Positions 35,401 through 47,400 of a stretch of DNA of 64,000 bases are shown here, in pieces. This DNA is from Leptidea sinapis (taxonomy: Eukaryota > Arthropoda > Insecta > Lepidoptera > Pieridae): the NCBI RefSeq assembly GCF_905404315.1, contig NC_066287.1, positions 1,116,001-1,180,000 on the forward strand, given 5' to 3'. How positions within the stretch are numbered: position 1 is the stretch's first letter; the number at the start of each line of letters is the position of its first letter. The notes beneath the pieces are model-generated. The model saw only the letters and a list, made by a program, of their open reading frames with translations. It was not told where the DNA came from and did no database searches. A program made the position numbers and the translations under genes.

Positions 35401-38400
35401 AAAGACTCGTTCCTATAAGCGGAGTATTATTTCCAATCCCTGACCCACTCCCGTGTCAATTGGTGTCAGAAGTGGGATTGGAAAGATGCCATTAGTGCCC
35501 AGGAACGAGAAGGGAGTGACCACGCGAGCGGGAGCAGCTGCAGCGGCAGAGGACGAGTCACAACAAGCATCCGGCTCTGGACTCAGTGCGACCGTGTCAG
35601 CACCGCAGGCTCCTGCCGTAGACATCAGCGCGCTCATGCAGCAGATGGCCGCCATGATGCAAGAGCAAGCGCGCCGACAGGAGGAACAGCTGCGGAGCTT
35701 GCAAGAGGAGCAAGCGCGCCGACAGGAAGAGCAAGCGCGCCGACAGGAGGAGCAGCTGCGGGGCTTGCAAGAGGAACAAGCGCGCCGACAGGAGGAGCAA
35801 GTGCGCCGACAGGAAGAGCAAGCGAGCCGACAAGAGGAGCAAGCGCGCCGACAGGAGGAGCAGCTGCGGGGCTTGCAAGAGGAACAAGCGCTCCGACAGG
35901 AGGAGCAAGTGCGTCGACAGGAGGAGCAGCTGCGAGCCTTGCAGGAAGAGCAAGCACGTCGACAGGAGGAGCACCTGCGAGGTCTGCATGAAGGCCTCTC
36001 CAAGGAAATTTTATCAGTGGTGCAGAAAAACTCCGCCCGGATTGACGCTGTAGAAAAGGAGATCGCCAGGATTGACACTGTAGAAAAGGAGATCGCCCGG
36101 ATTGACACTGTGGAAAGGAAGATGGGGGAGATGGAAGCAACAATTCATCAGCTCAATAGGAAGGTCGTGTGTGGGGGTCCTTCAGCCAACCCAGGAGTCA
36201 CCTGCGGAATCACATCGACCAGAAGTTTGAAAGTACCCCCCTACGACGGCAAGTCTTCCTGGGCCGCCTTCAAGCTACAATTAGAGACGGTCAGAAGAGC
36301 AAGTGGTTGGAGTGACCTAGAAGCACACTCTGCCCTCACACTAGCGCTCCGTGATGAAGCACTTTCCGTATTGGAAGCACTCGGCGCTGGGAAGGAGGAA
36401 GTAACCTATACGGACCTTCTTAACGCGTTGGAAGCACGTTATGGCGATAAACACCTTGAGCATGTGTATCGGGCGCAGCTTAAGGACCGCAGTCAAAGGG
36501 CCAACGAAACTCTGCAGCAGTGGTCCCTCGAAGCTGAGAAGCTAGTGCGTAAAGCATATCAGTCGTCGCCAACTGCAATAGAAGAAATGTTGCTCCAAGT
36601 GTTCATCGATGGAATACGGGACGCCGAAGTAAGAGCAGCCGTACGACTGAGTCATCATACTAGCTTGAAGGAAGCGGTGGCACATGCGTTGGAAGTGGAA
36701 GCAGTTCGCCACGATTCTCGGGGGTTGAGACTCCGCAAAATTGTACCAGCAGATTCCAGCCGAAGGCACGCATATAGCCCAGTATGCTATGGGTGTGGGG
36801 AGCGAGGACACATTAGGAGCACTTGCCCCAGGCGTGAGAGCATAACGCAAGGTACGAAGGATGCGGCGGTCTCAACATCACCGCTGGAGCAGCAGGAAAA
36901 CTAGAAATGGCCAGGGCAGTGGGGTGGGCGCTGGCTGGTAGAAGCAAAGCCCCAAGGATCTTAGTTAAGCAGACATGTGACGGAAACAATTTAGTTATAG
37001 AGGGAATGATAAATGGAAAATCTTGCCGTTTCACTTTGGATACGGGAGCCTCACGTACAGTCGTTAGCCAAAGAAGACTAGAGAGCATCGGAAGACGACA
37101 TATGCGAGAAAATGCAAACTTAACACTCACAACAGCTACCGGCCAGCGCATACCAGTCCAGGGAGAAAAGATCGTGGCCGTGAAAATCGGTAATACTTTG
37201 TACTGGCAAAAAGTGGTAATCGCAGATATCACAGATGACTGCATCATTGGGTTGGATTTTCTTCGAAATCATCAGTGTACGATTAACATGAAACATGGTG
37301 TATTGAAGCATGGAGGTGAAGAAATTCCAATAAAAGGCGGAACTTTTGGGAAAGTGTTGTGCTTACGAGACACTACTTTAAATCCGAGATCGCAGACCCT
37401 AGTCCCGGTAGTCCTGCCAAGAGATGACAGAGGAAGACCTTGTAAATGCGCTTTAATAGAAAGAGAGACATCGGACACGAAATGGATCCCAGCCAGGACT
37501 GTTGTGGGAAACTCCCAAATTGCGATGGTTCCCGTGTTTAATCCTCATGAGGACAAGCAAATCATTAGGAAAGGAACAGTGATAGGAGGTTGTGAGGAGA
37601 TAGCTTGGTTAAGAAAGAAAGTGTGAAGAAGGGAGGAAGACCGTAGCTGCAAGCCAGGATGTGAACATACAGAAACTTCTGGATGGCTGTAAGGACAATC
37701 TTACCAAGCTACAGTTAATAAAAGCGAGAAATTTCCTGCTACGCTACGCCGGGATGTTCTCGAAGAACGACGGGGACATCGGAAGAACTGGTTTGGTGAA
37801 ACACAAGATCGACACAGGAGACACTGTTCCGATAAGGCAAAGACCAAGACGTATTCCGTTTGCACGTGAACAAGAAGTGGAAGACATGATTCGGGATATG
37901 AAAGAAAATGGTGTGATAGAACCGTCATCGAATCCATGGTGTTCTCCAGTGGTTCTGGTGAAGAAGAAGGATGGATCAACTAGTTTTTGTGTGGACTATC
38001 GGCGTTTGAATGATGTAACTAAGAAAGACAGTTATCCATTGCCAAGAATCGATGACACCTTAGATTCACTTTGTGGCATGACGTGGTTCTCTACTCTTGA
38101 TTTGAAAAGTGGCTACTGGCAAGTCGATCTGGACCCTAAAGACAAGGAGAAGACGACTTTTTCAACCGGAAAAGGGTTATGGCAGTTCAAAACAATGCCC
38201 TTCGGATTATGCAACGCCCCAGCTACTTTCGAAAGGTTGATGGAGCATGTGCTGGCAGGTATGTTGGGAGAAACCTGCCTTGTCTACTTGGATGACATAA
38301 TCATTATGGGACGAAGTTTTGAAGATCATCTTAAGAAGCTCGAAAAAGTCTTCACAAAACTGCAGGGTGCCAACTTGAAGTTGAGTCCAAAGAAATGTTC

Positions 38401-41400
38401 CTTCTTTCAACGTCAGGTGAATTACTTGGGGCACGTTATCTCGGAGCAAGGCGTTGCGACGGATCCTGCCAAGATAAGTGCTGTCAAAGACTGGCCGACG
38501 CCGACAGAAAAGACACATGTGAGAGCATTTCTAGGACTATGCTCTTATTATCGACGCTTTGTGAAAGGGTTTTCCGATGTTGCTAAGCCCTTACATCGAC
38601 TGACGGAGGAGTAAAGAGCCTTTTCCTGGGATGAAGAATGCGAACAAGCTTTCTTAGAGTTGAAGAAAAGACTATGTGAATCACCTATCCTCGGATATCC
38701 TGACACAGAGGGAAGATTCATAGTGGATGCTGATGCTAGCAACACTGGAATTGGTGGAGTACTATCTCATAAGAGAGGAGATCAAGAAGTTGTAATTGCA
38801 TACTTTAGCAAATCTTTATCAAAGCCGGAGAGAAACTACTGTGTAACTCTTAGGGAGTTACTGGCCGTGGTGAAGACATTACAACATTTCAAAAAGTACT
38901 TGTTGGGTCGCAAATTCCTCGTAAGGACTGATCATGCCGCCTTGAAGTGGTTACTAGAATTCAAGAATCCGGAAGGACAAGTGGCCAGATGGATTAAGCA
39001 ACTTCAAGAGTATGACTTTGAAATCGAGCATCGAGGAGGAAAAAGTCATGGAAATGCAGATGCGTTATCTAGAAGACCTTGTCCGATGGAATGCAAACAT
39101 TGCATTCGTCAGGAGGAGAAAGAGAATTTTATGATCCGGCTGATCAGAACAGATTCGATCGACGAGAACTGGAGCAACGATGCAATGAGGAGAGCTCAGG
39201 AAAATGATAAGGATCTTCAACCACTTTTACATTGGCTAGCAAGTGGATCACTTAAACCAAAATGGTCTGAAGTGGCTAGACACAGTACGGCTACCAAGAG
39301 TCTCTGGGCACAATGGAACAGTTTGGTGATGCATGACGGGTTGCTCTGCCGTAAATGGGAAACCCCGCAAGGAAAGGATTGCCATCTGCAACTGGTCGTT
39401 CCCAGGGAGAAGGTGAACGAGATCCTGAGAGCTTATCACGATGGTTCTTCAGGTGGACATTTGGGAATAAGAAGAACTCTCACAAAAATTAAAGAACGAT
39501 TTTACTGGTTGCATTGCCGTGATGATGTGGAAGACTGGTGCCGAAAATGCAAGAGTTGTGCTGCTGTCAAAGGACCTCAGACCAGAAGCAGAGGAGCTAT
39601 GAAGTTGTACAATGTTGGGGCTCCGTGGGAAAGAGTAGCTCTGGATATGGCCGGACCGTTCCCAGTCACCAAATCTGGAAACCGTTACATAATGGTGGTG
39701 ATGGATTATTTCACGAAGTGGCCGGAAGCATTTGCTCTACCGAATCAAGAAGCAATTACCGTTGCGACGAAGCTGGTGAATGAAGTTTTCTGCAGATTCG
39801 GTGTGCCTTTGGAGTTGCACAGTGACCAAGGGCGGAACTTCGAATCACAAGTATTTCAAGAAGTTTGCAAGATCTTGGGAATCCATAAGACCAGAACAAC
39901 GCCATATCATCCACAGTCGGACGGGATGGTGGAGAGGTTTAACCAAACATTGGAGCGACATCTGGCAAAAGTAGTGGACAGTCATCAGGACAACTGGGAT
40001 GAGTACATTCCACTGTTTCTTATGTCGTATAGAAGCACAATACACGAGACGACAACGGTGACTCCTGCGTACGCCAATTTTGGAAGGGAATTGAAATTGC
40101 CAGCTGATTTACTCTCAGGCTGTCCACCGAATACTCCGAAAAGTATAACAGAATATGTGGATGAGTTACGGAAAAAGATGGTTGACATCTACGAGGAAAT
40201 TAGAACAACTGGGCTTAAGGCAAGTGAACGGATGAAGACCCGCTACGATCGAAGAGCTAATATTCCTGGTTTTGAAGAGGGAACCCTGATTTGGTTACAC
40301 AATCCTGTAAGGCGAAAGGGGAAGTCTCCGAAGCTCCAACCAAGTTGGGAGGGACCATACAAAGTAATCACAAGGATAAATGATGTGACTCTCAGGATCC
40401 AGCGTACCCCTCGAAGTCCCCCGAAAATCGTACATGTCGATCGGGTGGCTAAGTACTACGGAAGCAACGATGATCGGGACGATCATGTCTTGGGAGGGGG
40501 CAGTGTTGCGTAGCAACCCTTCGAAGTATATGACGAGAGTTGTCAAACTTGAGAGTTCAGGATCAAATCGAACAGAAAAAAAGGGATGGAAAATGTGTAA
40601 GCAGGATAAAAATAGTTAAAAGAATTTTCTAGTACAATTTAAATTTAAAGATGGAATGGGAGAATCATTTTGAAAATAGAACGGATCCGGGGGTATATAA
40701 GCCGTACTAAGCGTGGCCTACGGCAGTTCTAGTTCTGACTCGAAAGTGTAAAGAAGAAAAGAAGAAGTAGTGAAAAGTGGAAGTGTTCTAAGAAGAAGAA
40801 GACAGAAGAGAAGTAGTGTTCGGTGCAGTGTGACGCGTTGAAGGTACCGCCGTCCACAAGAGGAACAGCGGCAGACCGGCGAAGTGCAAGTTCAGAAAAA
40901 GAACGCAAATAAAGACTCGTTCCTATAAGCGGAGTATTATTTCCAATCCCTGACCCACTCCCGTGTCAGTATTATGTATCTTATGAAGCCTACTAGAGTT
41001 AGTTACAAGCAATACCTTATTTCTAGTGTTATAATAATGAAAATCACTGTACCCTGATTATGTCCACGATATGCCACCAAAGAATTCTTTCTAATTTTGG
41101 TCACATAATGCGAAGGGGTATTGAGAGCCTGGGGAAATTGATCGTAGTTGGGAACACAAATGGCAAGCGAGCCTGAGGCCGATCCCCGAGGTTTAGCTCC
41201 GTTGTCAGGGCCGGGATGGATAGAAGGCGATGGAAACAAATAGTTCACTCCAAGTGTGAACCACTTGTTAATGACCACGATCCTCAGTCATGAGGGTACG
41301 ACTAGAGAGAGAGAGAGAGAGTACCCTGATACCCTGTATAATCATTAAAGATACACATCGTTTCAGGGTCTTACCAGCCCAGCAATGACATGATGCTCCG

Positions 41401-44400
41401 GTTCTACAGTTATTTCAAGCAGGCTACAGAGGGGCAGTGCGACAAGCCAAAACCCGGCTTCTGGGACGTCGTTAACAGGTGATTTGGACATTTTAATTAT
41501 CAAATTCAGTTTGTGAGTACAATCAGCGCCAAAAGATAGCGTCACCCATTGTACCCAAAAACATGGCAACACCCATCGTTACCATATAGAGCGATTCACC
41601 GAAAGTGACCAAACAGATCAAAATAGTCAAATATATCGGGACACCATATCTTTTTTACGCTGACTGTACCACTATTAATCAAACACGTGCTTCTGGATTA
41701 CGATACGGACGCTCTCAACCCAACGGGTCGAAATAGAAATATATTTATTAGTGAGTGTTAATAACATAACATAATGCAACAACACTTGGTAAACGTCATC
41801 AGTTCGTAAAGGGTCTTTGACATGGGGAGAAGAACTGATAAGAAACTCCCAGCCCATGTTTTAAATCATATAACTGAGTAATGGAACTTTGGACACGCTT
41901 AAAACTCACTTTAATATGTCGGATTGAATTGATTGAAACTTTGCACAATAATTATTAAGGACCGATGGTAATACGAAAGTACATCTTTTTTTACATAAAA
42001 ATATTTTTAACCGACTTCGAAAAGGAGGAGGTTATCAATTCGATCGGTAGTTTTATTTTTATGTATGTACATCGATTACTCTGAGATTTATGATTCGATT
42101 TACGTAATTCTTCTTTTGTTTAATGCGAAATTGATGCCATTTGGTCCTGAACTGAAAAGTATCAAATAACTAAAAATTTAATTTAATACACCTCTTATGC
42201 AAAGCTTTACCTTTAATATTAATAAAATACTATTATTTGTATATTCTACATATTGATAGCTTTGAAGTCGGTGCCAAGCCAAATGTAATAAAGGTACCTA
42301 CACTCGCCACGCGTGACTTTGAGCGGGATAGCTTCGTCTAGTAAAAAACATCCCAAGCGGACAGACACGCAAGGCAATATTAAGTTTTATTTTGTTTAGT
42401 GATTGGCACTGACTTAAAACCTATCAATAGGTAGCACGTATAAATAATAGTATTTTATTAATATTAAAGGTGAAGGTTTGCATAAGAGGTGTATTAAATA
42501 AAATTTTTAGTTATTTGATACTTTTCAGTTTTTGAAGTCGGTTTTTTTAAACGTAGTTTTTTTTTTATATGTTACTTGTTTTTCTACTTTTAAGCTTAGA
42601 TCATTTAAGCGTCTAGATAGACTGTGACAGCTGTGAAAACGTCAAAAAAAGTTTTGGTTAACTGTTAACCTCTATTTTGTGCAATGCATGCATACTTACA
42701 CAAAATGATATACATTTTGCGAGTGTAAGACGTAGGTTGTTATGCACACCAAGGTAATAAACCTGGCCAGTTTTCATGCTCTAACATCAAGAAGCTCTAA
42801 TTGTGTATTATTTATTTAAAGAAATAATAGTAATAATGAAACTTAAAAATTTGTGTTGTTATTGAATATTCCTGTGATTAACAAAATGTAAATATTTATC
42901 TCATATATCCCTTAACAATATTGAACCAGAATCGAGGGTATGTGTTAAAGTGAAGTGAATGTACATTCGGCCCCATCGCTCACATTGTTATCGACTGTCG
43001 ATGTGAGTAGACGTCAATAATTAGCGCCCGCGCTGTCTTATTGCAATATACACAATTTAATGTCGATAGTTAAATTCTTTTTCTTTAATTTTTTATTAAA
43101 TTCTAGAATTTTGAGCAATGTAAAAAATAATGATTTAATGTAATAAAGAGGATGAGATATGTTATTAGTTTAATTTCAGAGCGAAATGGGAGGCTTGGAT
43201 GAAACTCGGCACTATGTCGCAGGAAGAAGCGATGAACGCGTACGTCGAGGAGTTACATAAGGTACTACGCCGATATATCTTATCGCCATCGCTGCTTACC
43301 CTAAACGGCCAACAGATGTCTCTGATCCTTGCATTTTTTAACATTGATAAATTTCTATTCATTTATCGCTCTTTTATCGAAGAAGAGAACCTCATATATT
43401 TTATACGTTTAGATAGAGCCTTTTAACAATGCAGACGACAGGCCAGGCCTATTACTCTAGTGTGCATGACAGCTACGTCTTATATTCTACGTCGCTGTAC
43501 GTCAGTCACTTTGTTTAAGTGTGCATGCGCTTGCTGAATATAGAGCCTAACAGTAAGCCCCTATTTTTGTCTATCTAGGCGTATAATGATGGTTAGTAAT
43601 TACAACCGCCCATACCCTTTTCAATATCCAGAGGAATCGTCTCGAAACAAGGTAGCGTCTCCAAGGGAGCTCATTTCACAGTTTATTTGTACGTGGAAGA
43701 AAGTTGCTTGAAAACAGCCCTGCTGACAGGAGTGAAAATAATAAAGTGATGGAGTCGTTCACGTGATATTGGATCCCGACAATTTGAGATGCTCTGCGTT
43801 GCACGGAATGAAATAGTTCGAGCTGATACTGGGATGTACTAGAGTAAAGCTGGATCGGTTGCCCTGTGCTTTCCCGGGGCATAAGAATAGGGAAGTCCCA
43901 GACCCAAAGGTGACGTAAGAGGCGACTAAGGGCATCCCACTGGTAGGCTTCTTTGCACAGGATGTCGGCTAGATTATGGGTACCTAACACAACGGTGCCT
44001 TTTTCTGCCGTAATTATGTTTCGGTCTGAAGGGCGCCGTAGCTAGTGAAATTAGTGGGCAAATGAGACTTAACATCTCATGTCTCAAGGTGTCGAGCGCA
44101 ATTGTATACCGCTCAGAATTTTTGGGTTTGGCAGGATGTATGAATTTCCATCCTGCCCGTCTGGTTCCTGATTGTCAAATAAAAAAAATTGGTTAATATT
44201 TTTAACATAAGTGGGGGCAAATGACCAAGAGACCTTATGGGAAGTAGTGAAGCAATCGCCCATGGACATTCGCAACACCAGGGATCAAGAGATGCGCTTC
44301 TAACCTTTAATTGGAGTATGCTCTACGCTTGTCTTATCACACAAAGAAGCTGCGCGATGCTAGAAGTCTCTCGTAAAACACGGGGTCGTAGAATGCCAGT

Positions 44401-47400
44401 CGTCAGTGTGATGTGGGTAGAATTTCGCATTTTGACGTAATGTCCGGTGGTAGAATTCAGCTGCTGGTGTAAAATTCAATTTTTTTTATTCCAAATAGGT
44501 TATGATTTCACTTATTGACAGTTAAAAAACAACTACCCAATGGTTTTCCATTAAAATCCAAAGTTTGCCTCAGACCTGAAAAGAACGGGCGCAAGAAACT
44601 CAGCGGGCTTCTTTTTTTTCCATAAAAATATGGTTACAATGAAATTTATTCTTTAATAGCCTGAGGCACCATTTCTAATTTGTGTTATCATTAAGAAAAC
44701 CATTTATGTTATAGTAACCTTTACCACACAAACATTTATACATTTCACATTCAACCCGAAGAACTCCTCCGAGCACTCCCCGTGATGAATAATGTTTGAT
44801 GTTCCATGTTGACAGATAGTGGAGACGATGTCTTACAACTCGGATGTCGCGTCGTTCCTCACCATCAACGAGGATGGTGACGGCATCAATGCTGATCTGG
44901 AGTTGGTGGCGGGAGACGTCCTCTCCAGGGTACGGGACTCACAGCAGAACTCGCCCATTTGTAAGTTCATTCATAGATTTCTTTTATGACAATAAGGGAC
45001 GAGACGACCAGCACGTTGGGCTGATGGTAATTGATACGGCCTGCCCATACCAATGCAACCGCTCAGGATTCTTGAAAAACCCAAAAATTCTGAGCGGCAC
45101 TACATTTGGGCTCGTCACCTTGAGACATAAGATGTCAAGTCTCATTTACCCAGTAATTTCACTAGCTATGGCGCCCTTCAGACCGAAACACAGTAATGCT
45201 TAAACATTACTGTTTCACGACAGAAATAGGCGCCGTTGTGGTACCCATAATCTAGCCGGCATCCTGTGCAAAGGAGCCTCCCACTAGTAAATAAGGAGAA
45301 TGAAAATAGATATAAGAATATATTATTCTCGTTAATGTTATGTATGTACATAGGCACATAAGTGAATTTTCTAGAAACTGTCATAACCATAAGATTAGCT
45401 ACAGGAATAAACATAGACTTATTATGCCTACTACTCGGATAAGTGTAGTTAGTAAGTCTTTTGTAGAGTGATGTTACACATTACGCTTTACATCAAGATC
45501 TCAGAAAATGTTCATAACACATTATTACGAAATTCAAAAGAATTGAAAAGACGTTTATTTGGTAAAGGCGACTATAACATAAATGATTTTCTTAATGATT
45601 AGGCTGGGAAATAAGCGAACGCCCTCAGGCAATTTAATTATAAATTTTATGGTACGATACTACATATTGTAAAAAAAAAGTCCGCTGTGTTCTTCTCGGG
45701 TCTGAGGCATATAATTTCGAATGGGTGGTAGTTTTTTTTGACGTTCAATGAGTGATTTGAAATCCCATTTTGAATAAAAATATTTGAATTTTACATTATG
45801 TTCAGAGACAAGACACCTTGTCAATCAAAATCTGTCATGCCTATTATCGGAGTAAAGCAGGCAGTCACCAGTAGGTGGAGCTTCGACTGAAGAGTCAAAC
45901 AAACACGCTTAGATTCATCATTGGACGGTTACCAAGGCCGGAACGCAATACCGCGGCGCTGCACTGCGCGGTTTCCACACTGTTAATTGTTAAGTTTGTT
46001 GAACTTTTTCTTTGACATTCTGAAGTAAGTATGAAATCGTGCAGCGTCAATAAGAAGGCGAGGAAATAAATAGTGATATTCGCCTTCTTGCTAGCGTGAC
46101 CTTGGTATTCAGCAAGCCATTTCTTCTTATTTTTTTTCTCTTCCATTACTCATTTTTCTTCTGCACATAATAAAGAAATAATGACCAAATCCGCGGCACT
46201 ATCGCTCAACCTGTAATGTTGCTCGCACGTAAATTGGTATAGAAATGACGCGGGCTGCCGCTTACTGCAGTTGTAATGCGATAGATACCGTCTAGCGACG
46301 AGAAGCGACGCGCAGCACAGCGCCTCTTTATTGCGGTCCGGCCTTAACCAAAGAATATGTAATAGTACAAGTACAGAAAACTCACTCCGCAAAATCAATT
46401 AAAGAAATAGGGACTCTTGCGGCCATACAATAAGGTGTAATTCCGATCGCACAGCGCTATTAACCTATATTTTTATATATCTAGAAGATGTCTCTTTCTA
46501 TCGCGTGACTGTTACCTCTTCTGCCGACATTAGGGTTGTCTTCTTTATCTATAACTGTACTACCTAGTATAAGGTCAACTTATAAAAATAGGTCAGTTTT
46601 TTCTATAATATAAATAGGATCTAATCTTAATTTTAAATCAATATTCTTTCGTTGTCAAACCTACATTTGTTGCTTCTAGAAATGTATGCGTTGGAAGAAA
46701 ACAGCATAGTCAAACCAACTTAGTATAGGAAATAAATAGGTATCTATCATGAATGGTAATTTCATTATAATAATAATCACTTTATATTAGGTTGTTTCAA
46801 CGTCTTTAGGAAGCAAAAAAAATAACTTTGGATCGCAAGGATGAATATTCATTTCTTTTTTTATATTTCTCCATTTTTAAAAGATCGTTCGGACTGGTGA
46901 AGTAGGTTTGACAGAACAAAACTCCCGCTTGTGTCACTGCTCGCTCGTGACTCCCTATTGGCTGGCCTACTCTGTAGAGGCCGCCGCACGTACTTACGAT
47001 TTCGATACCTACACGGGGAGTGAGATAGGCCTGCCTTTACGGTAAATGTGTTGAATTATTAGCGCCAGAACATTTTAATGGAGGCTTGAATTCCCATTTT
47101 CCTTAAATTTACGCACCAATAAAAATCATCATAATAACGCTTGTAATGCTTTTTGCAGATTCCCGGTCCGTGAGCGGCTCGTCGTCTCCGGTTCCTGAAT
47201 CGGCGCCGTTACGAACACGTCACGACTCCGAGGACGAGTTCATAGACACGGTCGATGTTAGTGTTTCCCACGCGGCCCCCGTACGTGTTTGTGACGTCGT
47301 CACTTTGTTGTGTAGCTTTTTGTAGCTCTCACTTTGGCATGTATCTTTCACTTTATAGTGTATCTTTCTATTACTTCCTTTACTTTACTTTGCTCATCTT

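Larger units (their letters stand above)
34839..40968 (+). mobile_element. Ty3/gypsy LTR retrotransposon, near complete
   Basis: LTR (34839-35458), primer-binding site, gag, protease, RT, RNase H, integrase, polypurine tract, LTR (40504-40968), with a 4-bp duplication GTAT on each side (34835-34838, 40969-40972). Domain order PR-RT-RH-IN is that of Ty3/gypsy. No env-like frame follows integrase: pol ends inside the 3' LTR. The LTRs differ by about ten substitutions, small indels and one 150-bp block, so the insertion is not brand new. Lesions: a stop in pol at 38612-38614 and a frame change between PR and RT. Same strand as ACBD5. Confidence 0.97.
34480..41048 (-). mobile_element. LINE-C copy interrupted by the gypsy element
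   Basis: The 3' part (34480-34838) encodes FKGKCIHFYNKVPATVQALS and YSTAEYLSDRTAWD on the minus strand. The adjoining upstream part (40969-41048) continues as the inverse of LINE-C 15835-15915 (TATCTTATGAAGCCTACTAG, TTATTTCTAGTGTTATAATA). Removing the gypsy element and one GTAT restores a continuous LINE-C segment. It is 5'-truncated at about 41048. Confidence 0.9.

Noticed and set aside
35413..36143. Ser/Cys-rich and Leu-rich minus-strand frames over gag
   Set aside because: Antisense readings of the E/Q/R repeat in Gag.
40504..40968. An env-like third frame making the gypsy element an errantivirus
   Set aside because: Pol runs into the 3' LTR with no room for another gene.
45895..46398. 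Two minus-strand frames in ACBD5 intron 4
   Set aside because: No domain, and they lie in an intron without splice support.
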